Of a stretch of DNA of 64,000 bases, positions 49,531 through 61,623 are shown piece by piece. Both the position numbers and the translations under genes were made by a program. How positions within the stretch are numbered: position 1 is the first letter of the stretch; every line of letters starts with the position of its first letter. The notes beneath the pieces were generated by a model. It had not been told where the DNA came from, ran no database searches, and saw only the letters and a list, made by a program, of their open reading frames with translations. The DNA lies in assembly GCA_964576515.1 (NCBI GenBank), contig CAZNUW010000004.1, positions 248,001-312,000 of the forward strand, written 5' to 3'. Origin of the DNA: SHVO01 sp964576515. Its GTDB lineage: Bacteria > Pseudomonadota > Alphaproteobacteria > Rhodospirillales > Rhodospirillaceae.

Positions 49531-52500
49531 CTACGCCGCCACCGGCGTATCCACCATATCCCCCGCCGCTTTCAGGTCGACCGAGACGAGGCGTGAGACG
49601 CCGCGTTCGGCCATGGTGACGCCGAACAGGCGGTCCATGCGGGCCATGGTCATACGGTGGTGGGTGACGACCAGCACGCGGGTTTCGGTGATCTTGATGA
49701 TCTCCGACAGCAGCGTGCAGAAGCGGTCGACGTTCGCGTCGTCGAGCGGGGCGTCCGCTTCGTCCAGCACGCAAATCGGGGCCGGGTTGGTCATGAACAC
49801 CGCGAACAGAAGCGCGATGGCGGTGAGCGTTTGCTCGCCCCCGCTCATGAGGCCCAGGTTGCCCAAGCGCTTGCCGGGCGGGCTCGCCATGATTTCGAGA
49901 CCGGCTTCGAGCGGGTCCTCGGCTTCGGTGAGTTCGAGGTGGGCGCGGCCGCCGCCGAACAGCTTCGTAAACAGGTTGCGGAAGTGGCCGTCGACTTCCT
50001 TGAACGCCTTGGTGAGGCGGTCGCGGCCTTCCTTATTGAGGGTGGCGATGCCGTCACGCAGACGCGCGATGGCTTGGACGAGATCGTCGCGCTCGGTCAC
50101 GAGGCCCTGGATCTGCGCGGTCAGTTCCTCGCTTTCCTGCTCGGCGCGCAGGTTGATGGCGCCCAGGTTGTCGCGCTCGGAAACGAGGCGCTGGAGGCGC
50201 TTCTCGCCCTGCTCGAGCGTCGGGCGCTCGTCGCCTTCGTCGAGTTTGGTGTGGTTGCGGATCTCTTCCGGCTCGCAGTTGATCTTCTCGCGGATGGCGG
50301 CGTCGACGGTCTCCAGGGTCTGTTCGCCCTGGTGGACGGAACCTTCGCGGCGCACGCGTTCCTCGCGCGCGGTGGAGAGCGCGTGTTCGGCTTCCTTCAG
50401 CGCCTTGTCGGCGGCGGTCAGCGCGCTTTCGCCGACCTGGAGCGCGTCGGCGGCTTCACGGCGCTGGGCTTCGGCGACCTGCAACTGATCCATGAGGGCG
50501 TTGCGCTGTTCGGCGATCTCCTCCGGACGGGCGGCGAGGACGGCGAGTTCTTCTTCCTCGGCCGTGAGGCGCTGGCGCAGGGCGGCGTCCTGTTCGGTCG
50601 ATTGTTGCTTGCGGCTGTTCCAGGAGGCGGCGTCCGCGTTCAACTGGGTGAGGCGCTTCGCGCGTTCCTCGGCCTGACGGGCGAGGCTGTCGTACACGGC
50701 GCGGGCTTCCATCAACTCCTGGCGGAGCTGACCCAGACCCGAGGCCTTGTTCTCGGCTTCGGCGCGCAAGGCGGCGCCGTCGCCCAACTCGGCGAGACGG
50801 TCCTGCGCGGCGGCGACGGTGCCCGCGGCTTCCTCGTGCTCGGCTTCCAACTGGCCACGGTTCTCGTCGAGGCTGTTGATCCGGTTCTGCACGGCGGCGG
50901 CCTTGGTGCGGACTTCGGCCAGCGCGTCGCGGGTCTTGTTGCGCACGTCTTCAGCGCCGCGCACGGCCTGGCGCGCGGCTTGTTCGGCGCTTTGCGCGAC
51001 GCCGATGGCGTCCTTTGCCGCTGCCGCGGCTTCCTCGGCTTCCTGCGCGGCGGCGCCGGAGCCTTCGAGAGCGGCTTGCAGTTCTTTCAGGCGGTTGCGC
51101 TGACGCAGCGTGGTGGCGGCGGCAGACGGCGCGCCCGCGACGGCGACAAACCCGTCCCAGCGGAAGAGATCGCCGGCGGCGGTGACGAGACGCTGGCCGG
51201 GCTTCAATTCGCCTTGAAGGCTGGCGCCTTGCGCGGCGTCGTCGACGAGGCCGACCTGCGACAGGCGGCGCGCGAGGCGGCCGCTGGCGTTGACCACGTC
51301 GCCCAAGGACCGCACGCCGCTGGGCAGCGGCGCGGCTTCATGCAGCGCGGGCAATTCCATCCAGCGCTTCGGCGAGATGTCGTCGCCGGCGGCGGAGAGA
51401 TCGTCGCCCAGCGCCGCGCCGAGGGCGGCTTCAAAGCCGGATTCGACGGTGACGGTATCGATGATCGGGGCCCACGAACCTTCGGACTTGGGTTCGGCGA
51501 GCAGGTCTTCGAGCGCCGAGGCTTCGGCTTGAAGTTTGGTGTGCTCGGCGTTGCGCGCGACGAGGGTGTTGCGCGCCATTTCGTATGCGCCTTGCGCATC
51601 GGCGCGCTGACGCTCGGTTTCTTCCCAGGCGGCGCGGGCTTCCGCGAGCGCCTGTTCGGCTTCGGATGCGCTCGCTTCCGCGGCGTCGATCACGTCCTGC
51701 GGCATGGCTTGCGCGCGGGCGGTTTCGAGCAACTGCATGACGTCGGCCAAACGGCGCTCGGCGCGCTGGCGGCGCATTTCGCTTTCGTTCAACTGCTGGC
51801 GCACGGCGGCGCGCTGGGCGTCGGCTTCGGCGAGTTGCTTCTGGAGGAGGGTGAGTTCCTCTTCCACCACCTCGACGGCTTTCGCGGCGTTGACGAGGGC
51901 GATGCGCGTGGTTTCGCGCTCCTCGGCTTCGGCGGCGGTGGCTTCGTTGATCTCGGCGGTTTCTTCCGCGATCGTGAGCAAGGCCGCGTCGGCGTCGGCG
52001 AGACGCGCGGCTTCGCGGTTCAAGTCTTCGCGGATGTGCGCGATGCGCATCTCGGCGGCTTCGCGGGCCCGCGCGATGCGCGCGAGTTCTTCATCCAACT
52101 TGTCGCGGGTGATGACGAGGTGCTGCAGACGCGCGGCCGCTTCGGCTTCGGTGCGGCGAAGGGCGGGCATGGCGCTCGCGGCTTCGGCCTGCACGGTGGA
52201 GGCGTGCGCGGCGGTGCCGGTCAGTTCGTTCACCTGGCCTTCGGTCTCGGTGAGGCCTTCACGGGCGCGGGCGAGGTGGGTGATCGCTTCCTCGCGCTTG
52301 ATGAGAAGGACCAAGGCTTCCGCCGTGCGGATGCTGTCGGAGATGGTGCGGTAGCGCGCGGCCTGGCGGGCCTGCTTCTTCAGGCCTTCGAGCTGGGCGT
52401 CGAGGGCCTGGATGACGTCATTCAGGCGATTGAGGTTGGTCTCGGCGGCCTTCAGGCGCAGTTCCGCCTCGTGGCGGCGCGAGTGCAGGCCGGTGATGCC

Positions 52501-53007
52501 GGCGGCTTCTTCAAGCAGGTGACGGCGCTGCGCGGGCTTGCCTTGGATGATCTGCCCGATGCGTCCCTGGCTGACGATGGCGGTGGAGCGCGCGCCCGTC
52601 GCGATGTCGGCGAACAGGAGCTGGACGTCCTTCGCGCGCACGTCGCGGCCGTTCACGCGGTAGAGCGAACCCTTCTCGCGTTCGATGCGGCGCGTGACCT
52701 CGATGTCGTCGCCGTCGTTGAACTGGGCGTTGGCGCGGCGCTGGCTGTTGTCGAGGTGGAGGGCCACCTCGGCGATGTTGCGGGCGGGCCTATCGCGCGT
52801 GCCGCCGAAGATCACTTCGTCCATGTCGCCGCCGCGCATCTGCTTGGCGGAGGTTTCGCCCATCACCCACTTCAGGGCTTCGACGAGGTTGGATTTACCG
52901 CAGCCGTTGGGGCCCACGATCCCGGTCAGGCCGGGCTCGATCTGAAGCTCGGTGGCGTCGACGAACGACTTGAAGCCGGATAACCGTAGTTTCGTGAAAG
53001 TGACCAA
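49531..53007 (-). CDS. smc: Chromosome segregation protein SMC
   Basis: The 1158-residue ATPase has an N-terminal Walker A GPNGCGKSN (residues 32-40), long coiled coils (about 165-500 and 640-980) either side of a hinge domain (about 505-630), and a C-terminal head with LMSGGEQTLTAIALLFA signature and Walker B ICVLDEADAPLDDAN. It works with ScpA/ScpB to fold and separate chromosomes. It lies downstream of dsbA with a REP-like repeat between, as in other alphaproteobacteria where dsbA-smc-type order is seen. Confidence 0.97.
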   Translation of the reverse strand: MVTFTKLRLSGFKSFVDATELQIEPGLTGIVGPNGCGKSNLVEALKWVMGETSAKQMRGGDMDEVIFGGTRDRPARNIAEVALHLDNSQRRANAQFNDGDDIEVTRRIEREKGSLYRVNGRDVRAKDVQLLFADIATGARSTAIVSQGRIGQIIQGKPAQRRHLLEEAAGITGLHSRRHEAELRLKAAETNLNRLNDVIQALDAQLEGLKKQARQAARYRTISDSIRTAEALVLLIKREEAITHLARAREGLTETEGQVNELTGTAAHASTVQAEAASAMPALRRTEAEAAARLQHLVITRDKLDEELARIARAREAAEMRIAHIREDLNREAARLADADAALLTIAEETAEINEATAAEAEERETTRIALVNAAKAVEVVEEELTLLQKQLAEADAQRAAVRQQLNESEMRRQRAERRLADVMQLLETARAQAMPQDVIDAAEASASEAEQALAEARAAWEETERQRADAQGAYEMARNTLVARNAEHTKLQAEASALEDLLAEPKSEGSWAPIIDTVTVESGFEAALGAALGDDLSAAGDDISPKRWMELPALHEAAPLPSGVRSLGDVVNASGRLARRLSQVGLVDDAAQGASLQGELKPGQRLVTAAGDLFRWDGFVAVAGAPSAAATTLRQRNRLKELQAALEGSGAAAQEAEEAAAAAKDAIGVAQSAEQAARQAVRGAEDVRNKTRDALAEVRTKAAAVQNRINSLDENRGQLEAEHEEAAGTVAAAQDRLAELGDGAALRAEAENKASGLGQLRQELMEARAVYDSLARQAEERAKRLTQLNADAASWNSRKQQSTEQDAALRQRLTAEEEELAVLAARPEEIAEQRNALMDQLQVAEAQRREAADALQVGESALTAADKALKEAEHALSTAREERVRREGSVHQGEQTLETVDAAIREKINCEPEEIRNHTKLDEGDERPTLEQGEKRLQRLVSERDNLGAINLRAEQESEELTAQIQGLVTERDDLVQAIARLRDGIATLNKEGRDRLTKAFKEVDGHFRNLFTKLFGGGRAHLELTEAEDPLEAGLEIMASPPGKRLGNLGLMSGGEQTLTAIALLFAVFMTNPAPICVLDEADAPLDDANVDRFCTLLSEIIKITETRVLVVTHHRMTMARMDRLFGVTMAERGVSRLVSVDLKAAGDMVDTPVAA

Positions 53008-53072
53008 AACGTCCTCGCCCCTTTAACATCCTGCGCCCCTCGCGCAGTCCTGATTTTTGTCTGTAGCTTTGA

Positions 53073-53132
53073 GGCGTCCCCAGGATCCGGGCGGTCGCCG
53101 CCCTGGATCCTGGGGACGGGCCCCAGGATGAC
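53073..53132. repeat. Intergenic palindromic repeat (REP-like) between dsbA and smc
   Basis: GTCCCCAGGATCC (53084-) pairs with GGATCCTGGGGAC (53103-53115) in one long inverted repeat, with a second GGGGAC-GGGCCCCAGGAT arm after it. It is the same family as those at 35692, 44573 and 57262, and lies inside a putative operon. Confidence 0.7.
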
Positions 53133-53147
53133 ACCGCTAACGCGGCG

Positions 53148-53798
53148 TCACTTCGCGTCGGCCAGCGCCTTGTCGATGGCTTTCGCCATGACGTCGTAAG
53201 GCTGCGAGCCCGAGAGCTTTTCCTCGCCGATGAAGAACGTCGGCGTGGCTTCCACTTTGTAGGTGTTGGCCGCCGTTTCCTGCACTTCGCGGATCTTGTT
53301 CATGATCGCTTCGTTCTTGAGGCAGGCGTCCACGTCGGCGGTGCTCATGCCGGCGAGCTGCGCGTAGCCGCGCAACGGCTCGAGCGGGTTCGGGCTGCGG
53401 ACCCACTCGGTCTGGTTCTTGAACATGAGGTCGATCATGACCTTGCCCTTGTCGCCGGGCGCGCAGCGGGCCAGGAGGGCGCCGCCGGCGGCGAGGCCGT
53501 CCAGGGGGAAGTCGCGATAGACGAAGCGGATCTTGCCGGTGTCGATGTAGTTCTTTTTCAGTTCCGGATAGGTGTCGTCCTGGAACGCCTTGCAGTGGCC
53601 GCAGGTGAGCGACGCGTATTCGATGACGGTCACTTTCGCTTTCGGGTTGCCCTGGATGAATTCCCGGTAAACCGGCGCGCCAGCGGCCGGTTTGGCCGCC
53701 GGCGAAGAAGGCGCGGAGTCGGCCGCATAAGCAGCGACTCCGAAGCCACTGATGGCGACGGCGGCGAACATCAGGGCAATTTGACGTGTAGCGGTCAC
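53148..53798 (-). CDS. DsbA-family thiol:disulfide protein, periplasmic
   Basis: The 216-residue protein has a signal peptide ending near YAADS (about residue 27) and a thioredoxin-fold domain with C66-G-H-C69 in YASLTCGHCKAFQ, followed by helical DsbA-like insert and VEATPTFFIGEEKLSG (cis-Pro). It resembles the DsbA family-2 (BdbD/Com1-like) oxidoreductases. It starts with GTG at 53798 after GGGAGG. smc follows it. Confidence 0.93.
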   Translation of the reverse strand: MTATRQIALMFAAVAISGFGVAAYAADSAPSSPAAKPAAGAPVYREFIQGNPKAKVTVIEYASLTCGHCKAFQDDTYPELKKNYIDTGKIRFVYRDFPLDGLAAGGALLARCAPGDKGKVMIDLMFKNQTEWVRSPNPLEPLRGYAQLAGMSTADVDACLKNEAIMNKIREVQETAANTYKVEATPTFFIGEEKLSGSQPYDVMAKAIDKALADAK

Positions 53799-54049
53799 TT
53801 TAGACCTCCCTCACAACATAATGGGGTTGCATACCAAGTACGACACTATTTGTGGAGATTTTAAGACCCACACCCCTAAGCCACAGGAGAGTCAGGGCTT
53901 TTTCACCAATCATCCACAGGCCTCCGGCGGCGCGTTTTTGACGCCGTTCAGAGACTCGGGATTTTACCCCAACTATTGAGGCGGCCCCGAGGCAGGTTTT
54001 TCGCTTTTGTGTAAACGTGTTCCGGGCCGGGTGAGGCCGGACGAGAGGC

Positions 54050-54493
54050 TTATTTAGGCTCGCGGCCGGGCGCTTGCGCCAGCAACGCCTTCAAGGAGGC
54101 TTCGTCCAGTTCCACCATTTCCTGGATCAGGCAGCGTTCGGGGATGCCCGGGCCGTTGTCGACGACCACCGAATCCATGGTGCACAGGCGGCGCGAGGAG
54201 CCGCTGCGCGAGGCGAAGCCGACGCCGTTGGCGAAGCGCAGACCGTTGCAGGGCGGCGTCAATTGCACATGGTAGGACTGGGTGCGCGAGGCCCAGAGGA
54301 TCAGGTTGGTGTTGTTGATCGGCGTCCAGTCGTACAGGCGCGCGAAGAAAATACAGGTGGAAGGCGGCTGGTTCTTGGTGATCGCTTCGGGGGACAGGGA
54401 ATCTTGTGCGAATGCCGGCGACATCGTCGCGGCATTCATCACGATGCCGGCCAACACCCCGGCGTATGTGAAACGTCTCACCCGTCGCGTCAT
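54050..54493 (-). CDS. DUF6491 family protein, exported
   Basis: The 147-residue product has a signal peptide of about 27 residues (FTYAGVLAGIVMNAATMSPAFAQ) and a small domain with four to five cysteines: PPSTCIFFARLYDWTPINNTNLILWASRTQSYHVQLTPPCNGLRFANGVGF and SSRRLCTMDSVVV, ERCLIQEM. The pattern fits DUF6491 of alphaproteobacteria; function is unknown. Starts at 54493 or 54502 are both possible; no strong ribosome site is visible. Confidence 0.75.
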   Translation of the reverse strand: MTRRVRRFTYAGVLAGIVMNAATMSPAFAQDSLSPEAITKNQPPSTCIFFARLYDWTPINNTNLILWASRTQSYHVQLTPPCNGLRFANGVGFASRSGSSRRLCTMDSVVVDNGPGIPERCLIQEMVELDEASLKALLAQAPGREPK

Positions 54494-54666
54494 ACGTACC
54501 ATCCCGCGGCCAAGCTCCGCCGGTCTTGCGCCGGCTCCAGCCTCACCGCCACCCCTGATCATCCCCAACCACCCGTCTGCGCTGAGAATCGGGCGAAGTT
54601 AGGGCAACTCCCCCCGGCCGCGCGACTGATTCCGCGTTTAGCCAACGAGTGTTGCAGAAGTGGCGC

Positions 54667-55533
54667 TTAAAATGAGTAAACGAGGAAGGTCTGGAAGGCG
54701 AGCTGGTTGGCCGAGCCGCGCTGGCGGACGAGGGGGCTGTCGGCGGCGCCGCCGATCAGGCGCTTGTAACCGGCCGTGGTGACCAGGGCCCACTGGGAGG
54801 CGAAGACATAGTTGGCGTTGATTTCCGCGCCCACATCCTTGAAGCCGGACCCCGGCGCATAAACCGGCAAACCCGAGGCGGCCGCCTGGCCGGGGGAGAC
54901 CCCGAAGTAGGAGCGCATGTAGCTGCCGGTGGCCCAGGTGGAGGTGACGTTCACGCCGAGCGCCACGGGGGCGGCTTGGAACACCGTATAGGCGGCGTCG
55001 AGGCGCAAGGTGCCGCCGCCGTGGCCGTCGATGATGTCGTGACGCGCGCGGGCGCGCAGGCGCATGCGTCCCTGAGTGTAGGACACGAAGGCGCCAAGCT
55101 CGAGGCTGGTGCCCACGTCGCCGAGACCGGTGAGGTCGGGGCTCGTATCCTCGTCGCGGCCGAAGTCGATGGACACCGTGGGGCCGACGCGCAGATTGCC
55201 GCCCGCGACGTTGCCGCTATCGGCATTGAACAGGCGGTTGAAGGCGATCAGGCGCACTTCGTTGTTGTTCACCTCGACGAGATCTTGATAGCGCAGCGAG
55301 ATCGCCGGGATGATGCTGGTCTTATATTTGTCGTCGCCTTCGTAGTAGGGCGAGAGGGAAGGGCCGAGGCCCAAGCGGATGTTGCTGATCTCCTGCGGCA
55401 GGAGATCGATGGCCGCCTGGAGAGTGTCGGTCATGCTGGTCGCGAAGTCGTTGAAGTTCTGCGCCTGCGCAGGACCCGCGAACAGCGCGCCCAGAAGGGC
55501 CGCGAAACCCGCGCGGGCGATGGACGTCTTCAT
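54667..55533 (-). CDS. MipA/OmpV family outer-membrane protein
   Basis: The 288-residue protein has a signal peptide (to about residue 24, GPAQAQ) and alternating beta-strand sequence with IRLGLGPSLSPYYEGDDKYKTSIIPAISLRYQDLV, the MipA/OmpV opening, and a C-terminal aromatic VYSF that marks outer-membrane beta-barrels. It may scaffold murein-degrading enzymes or act as a porin-like protein. The start at 55533 is chosen for the signal peptide. Confidence 0.9.
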   Translation of the reverse strand: MKTSIARAGFAALLGALFAGPAQAQNFNDFATSMTDTLQAAIDLLPQEISNIRLGLGPSLSPYYEGDDKYKTSIIPAISLRYQDLVEVNNNEVRLIAFNRLFNADSGNVAGGNLRVGPTVSIDFGRDEDTSPDLTGLGDVGTSLELGAFVSYTQGRMRLRARARHDIIDGHGGGTLRLDAAYTVFQAAPVALGVNVTSTWATGSYMRSYFGVSPGQAAASGLPVYAPGSGFKDVGAEINANYVFASQWALVTTAGYKRLIGGAADSPLVRQRGSANQLAFQTFLVYSF

Positions 55534-55591
55534 ATCGGCTAACCCCGTCTTCCCAAATAAATCCCAGATATTAGGCCTAACAGCCAGCTCA

Positions 55592-56098
55592 CTAACGCTT
55601 GGCGCGCGTCCGCAGTTCCACCGCGGCGCGCAGCTTGGCGAGGGCGTCGTCCAAGGTGGCGGGCGTCTCGGCGGGCGCAACCGGCGGCGGTGCGGGCCGG
55701 GCGCGGGGCAGGGGTCCTTGCGCGACCTGGAGCGACGCAACCGCGCCGTAGCCCATGAACCCGTTCACCCGCGCGAGGATGGTGGGCGTCTTCAAGTGGA
55801 GAAGCGTAGCGGCCGCGCCGCTGGCGATGCGCAGGTGGAGTGTGGCGCCCATGTTTTTCCCGCGCGGGAACTTGATCTCGATCGGGACCGCGAAGGCGGC
55901 GAGCTCAGGGCCCACGATGGTCGCCCAATGGGTCAGAATCTCGGCGGCGGCGAAGCCGCGTTTGCCCAGCGCCGGTTTGGCGGCGCGCATCGCGAAATGC
56001 GAAATGTTCACCGGCCCGCGCGCGAGGCGCGGCGGAGCCGTCGTGTCGGTTTTGGTCGCGGAAGGATTTTTAGCCGCCGGTTTCATGAGCCGGAGCAT
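55592..56098 (-). CDS. DUF721 / DciA-like protein
   Basis: The 168-residue protein has a disordered N-terminus and a DUF721 domain with LTHWATIVGPELAAFAVPIEIKFPRG and ASGAAATLLHLKTPTILARVNGFMGYGAV, then a Pro/Ala-rich linker and a charged helix. DUF721 proteins include DciA, which loads the replicative helicase in bacteria without DnaC. It is divergent from mutY and lies in the conserved mutY-DUF721-dsbA-smc region. The start could be at 56098 or 56086; neither has a clear ribosome site. Confidence 0.85.
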   Translation of the reverse strand: MLRLMKPAAKNPSATKTDTTAPPRLARGPVNISHFAMRAAKPALGKRGFAAAEILTHWATIVGPELAAFAVPIEIKFPRGKNMGATLHLRIASGAAATLLHLKTPTILARVNGFMGYGAVASLQVAQGPLPRARPAPPPVAPAETPATLDDALAKLRAAVELRTRAKR

Positions 56099-56163
56099 GG
56101 TGCACGCGCCCGCGCGCAGCAAGACGCCTTGAACGGCGCGGGCGGTCATTTCATGGTGCGGAT

Positions 56164-57258
56164 ATGGCTTCCTCCCGCGCTGTTGCCCGAAAGTCGCAAA
56201 CACCCGATCCCGCCCAGCTCCTTGCCTGGTACGACCGGCATCGCCGGCGCTTGCCCTGGCGCGCGTTGCCGGGCGTGACCGCCGATCCTTACGCGGTGTG
56301 GCTGTCGGAGATCATGCTGCAGCAAACCACCGTGACGGCGGTGAAGCCCTATTTCGAGACGTTTCTGAGCCGCTGGCCGAGGGTCGCAGATCTGGCCGCG
56401 GCCAAGGTGGAGGACGTGATGACCGCGTGGGCGGGACTGGGCTACTACGCGCGGGCGCGCAACCTTCATAAATGCGCGCACGTTGTGGCCGCGGATTACG
56501 CCGGCGTGTTTCCGGACACGGAAGAAGGTTTGCGCGCGCTGCCGGGCATCGGGCCCTACACGGCCGCCGCCATCGCCGCCATCGCCTTCGGCCGCCGCGC
56601 GGTGGTGGTGGACGGGAACGTGGAGCGGGTGATGGCGCGCCTGTTCGCCGTGACCGAGCCGTTGCCGAAAAGCAAACCCGTCCTTGTCGCTCACGCGGGC
56701 CACCTGACGCCCGAAACGCGCACCGGCGACTATGCGCAGGCGGTGATGGACCTGGGCGCGACCGTGTGCACGCCGAAGTCGCCCAAATGCGGTATCTGTC
56801 CGTGGGCGGAGCCTTGCGCCGCGCGCCGCGAAGGCATCGCCGAAACCCTGCCCGCGAAGATCAAGAAGGCCGCGACGCCGACGCGCTACGGGATCGCCTT
56901 TTGGATGGTGCGCAAGGACGGCGCGGTGCTGTTGCGCCGGAGGGAAGCCAAAGGGTTGTTGGGCGGGATGACCGAGGTGCCCTCGACCGAATGGCGCGCC
57001 AAGCGTTGGAGCGCGGCGGAGGCGCAAGACGCGCTGCCGTTCGCGAAGGGTTGGCGCGCGCTGCCGGGCCTGGTGAGCCATACCTTCACGCACTTCCACC
57101 TGGAGTTCACCGTGATGGCGGCGAATCTGACCGATGCGCAGGCGAAGACGCTGGGCAAGGATGCGCTGTGGACGCCGCTGACACGCATCGGTGACGCAGG
57201 CCTTCCCAGCGTGATGGCCAAGGTGGCCAAGCACGCGATGAAGGCCATGGGTGATTAG
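56164..57258 (+). CDS. mutY: A/G-specific adenine glycosylase
   Basis: The 364-residue enzyme removes adenine paired with 8-oxoguanine. Catalytic E49 lies in VWLSEIMLQQTTV, the HhH-GPD region includes LPGIGPYTAAAI, and D196 is in VMDLGATVC. The 4Fe-4S cysteines are at C202 and following in CTPKSPKCGICPWAEPC. The C-terminal Nudix-like domain (about 240-345, LGGMTEVPSTEW, HTFTHFHLEF) recognises 8-oxoG. Confidence 0.97.
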   Translation: MASSRAVARKSQTPDPAQLLAWYDRHRRRLPWRALPGVTADPYAVWLSEIMLQQTTVTAVKPYFETFLSRWPRVADLAAAKVEDVMTAWAGLGYYARARNLHKCAHVVAADYAGVFPDTEEGLRALPGIGPYTAAAIAAIAFGRRAVVVDGNVERVMARLFAVTEPLPKSKPVLVAHAGHLTPETRTGDYAQAVMDLGATVCTPKSPKCGICPWAEPCAARREGIAETLPAKIKKAATPTRYGIAFWMVRKDGAVLLRRREAKGLLGGMTEVPSTEWRAKRWSAAEAQDALPFAKGWRALPGLVSHTFTHFHLEFTVMAANLTDAQAKTLGKDALWTPLTRIGDAGLPSVMAKVAKHAMKAMGD

Positions 57259-57261
57259 TTT

Positions 57262-57298
57262 CCTTGGTCACCCTGGGCATGCGCCCCGGGTGACGTTG
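57262..57298. repeat. Intergenic palindromic repeat (REP-like)
   Basis: TCACCCTGGGC-atg-CGCCCCGGGTGA at about 57268-57293, right after the mutY stop, is related to the repeats at 35692, 44573 and 53073. It may act as a weak terminator. Confidence 0.6.
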
Positions 57299-57387
57299 GT
57301 GAGAATAACAGGCGCGCTGTCTCACGCGCGATTCCCATTGCGGCGCATACGGGATACTCTGCCGTCATCATCGCAGAGGAAATAAAG

Positions 57388-59681
<2,294 letters not shown>

Positions 59682-59685
<4 letters not shown>

Positions 59686-61253
59686 TCGCGCGGGCGGCGA
59701 CACTCGCCGTCGTCGCGCTGTTCGCGGCGATGACGGCGGCGTCCGCGCAGACCTTGAACCGCGCGGGCCGCGCGGAGCCGGGCTCGCTGGACCCGCACAA
59801 GGCCAGCACCCAATACGAACAGGCCCTTGTGCTCGATCTGTTCGAGGGCCTGCTGGCGTTCGACGCGGACGGGCAGCCCGCGCCGGGCCTCGCGGATAGC
59901 TGGGCGATCAGCCCCGATGGGCGGCGCTATATCTTCAACCTGCGCCCGGATCTCGTGTGGTCGGACGGAAGCCCGCTGACACCCGCGCAGGTGGCCGCGT
60001 CCTTCCGGCGTCTGCTCGATCCCAAGACCGCCGCGCCCGCGGCGGCGCAGATGTATGTGATCAAGAACGCGCGCGCGGTGAACACGGGCGCGATGCCTGT
60101 TGAAGCGCTGGGTGTGACGTCCGCGCCGGGCACGGTGGCGCTCGAACTCGACGCGCCAGTGCCGTATCTGACGTCGCTGCTGGCGAGCGCCTTCGCCGTC
60201 GTGGTGCCGCCGCAAGCTTTCTCGGGCGACGCGTGGACGCGGCCCGGCGCGCTGGTGAGCAACGGCGCCTTCACGCTGGAAGCATGGGAGCCGCAAAGCC
60301 GCATCGTGCTCGCGCGCAACCCGCGCTACCGCGAGGCCGATGCGGTGAAGCTCGCGCGGGTCGTGTTCCATCCCGCGCCTGACACGAACGCCGCGCTCGC
60401 GCGCTTCCGGGCGGGCGATCTCGACATGGTGATGGAGTTCCCCGCGCAGCAGACCGATCAGTTGCTGAAGGACATGAAGGACGAGGCGCGGCTGACGCCC
60501 GCGCTGCTGACCTATTACCTCGCCTTGAACACGCGCGAGCCGAAACTCGCCGACCGCCGCGTGCGCCGTGCGCTGTCGCTGGCCATCGACCGGGACACAT
60601 TGGTGACGAAAGTGGTGCGCGGCGGCGCGTCACCGGCGCCGACCTTCGTGCCGCCGGCCATCGCCAACTACACGCCGCCGCACCTCGATCTGGATTCCGC
60701 GCCCTACGAGGAGCGCTTAAGGGAAGCCCAGCGCCTGATGGGCGAGGCGGGCTATGGGCCGGATAATCCCTTGCGGCTCAGCTACGCGCATTCCGCCAAT
60801 CAGGAGCTGCGCCGGATCGCGGTGGTGGTCGCGGCCATGTGGAAGCGCATCGGGGTCGAGACCTCGCTGCTCAACACCGAGGGGCGCGTGCATTTCTCCA
60901 ATCTGCGCCAGGGCGTGTTCGAGGCGGCCTTTGTCGCGTGGCTCGCGGACTTCAACGATCCGGCGAACTTCCTGACGGTGCTGGAGTCCGCCAGCGCGGC
61001 GCAGAACTACGCGAAATATGACAATCCCGCGTACGACGGGCTGCTGCGTCAGGCGGCGTCGACGACGGCGCTCGCGGCGCGGGCGAAGATCCTGGCGGAC
61101 GCGGAGGCCTTGATGCTGACCGATCAGCCGATCGTGCCGCTGTATCACGGCGCGACGCGCAATCTCGTCGCGCGCAAGGTGACGGGATGGCGCGGAAACG
61201 CCATCGACGTGCATTTGAGCCGCTACCTCGGTCTGGACGGCGCGAAGCCTTAA
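59682..61253 (+). CDS. Oligopeptide ABC transporter substrate-binding protein (OppA-like)
   Basis: The 523-residue periplasmic protein has a signal peptide to about residue 23 (AASAQ) and the SBP family-5 layout: RAEPGSLDPHKASTQYE, FEGLLAFDADGQPAPGLADSWAISPDGRRYIFNLRPDLVWSDG, RRVRRALSLAIDRDTL and PIVPLYHG. It starts with GTG at 59682, overlapping the maeB stop. No permease or ATPase gene follows, so it must borrow a transporter encoded elsewhere. Confidence 0.93.
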
Positions 61254-61459
61254 GCGTCGTCGTCCTCGCCGCTCGCGTCGTCGTCCGGCTCCTGCGGAAC
61301 GGGCTTCAGGGCATAGAGAATAAGAAGCGTTGGCGGCAGAACAGCGCCGGCCAAGCCCCAGCCCAGGACGTTGCGATTGCGCGCGATGGCCATGCGCCGG
61401 GCAAGCCAGACAAAAACGGCGATAGAGATCAGTGTCAGAAGCGGATAAAAGGCCTGCAT
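61250..61459 (-). CDS. Small two-helix membrane protein
   Basis: The 69-residue protein has two hydrophobic helices (about residues 2-20, 32-51) around a basic loop ARRMAIARNRN, and an acidic tail EPDDDASGEDDDA. GGGGAAA sits 6 bp before the ATG at 61459. It is convergent with the OppA-like gene, whose last codons it overlaps by 4 bp. No family was recognised. Confidence 0.65.
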   Translation of the reverse strand: MQAFYPLLTLISIAVFVWLARRMAIARNRNVLGWGLAGAVLPPTLLILYALKPVPQEPDDDASGEDDDA

Positions 61460-61623
61460 ATGGATTTCCCCTGGGCCCACGTTCCCGATCTACGCTTTAA
61501 CTCGCCTCTCGGTTGCCGCGTGTGTGCGGCTCCACTGACTTACCCGTTGTTTTCTGTCCAGGCGAGAGGCCTAATGACCTCCAAGATAGCGTATGGGAGC
61601 GGGATCGGGGGCCGCCACCATTC

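Noticed and set aside
49657..52983. 1108-codon plus-strand frame opposite smc
   Set aside because: It is antisense to a certain smc gene with Walker A, hinge, signature and Walker B; the antisense product has no recognisable motifs.
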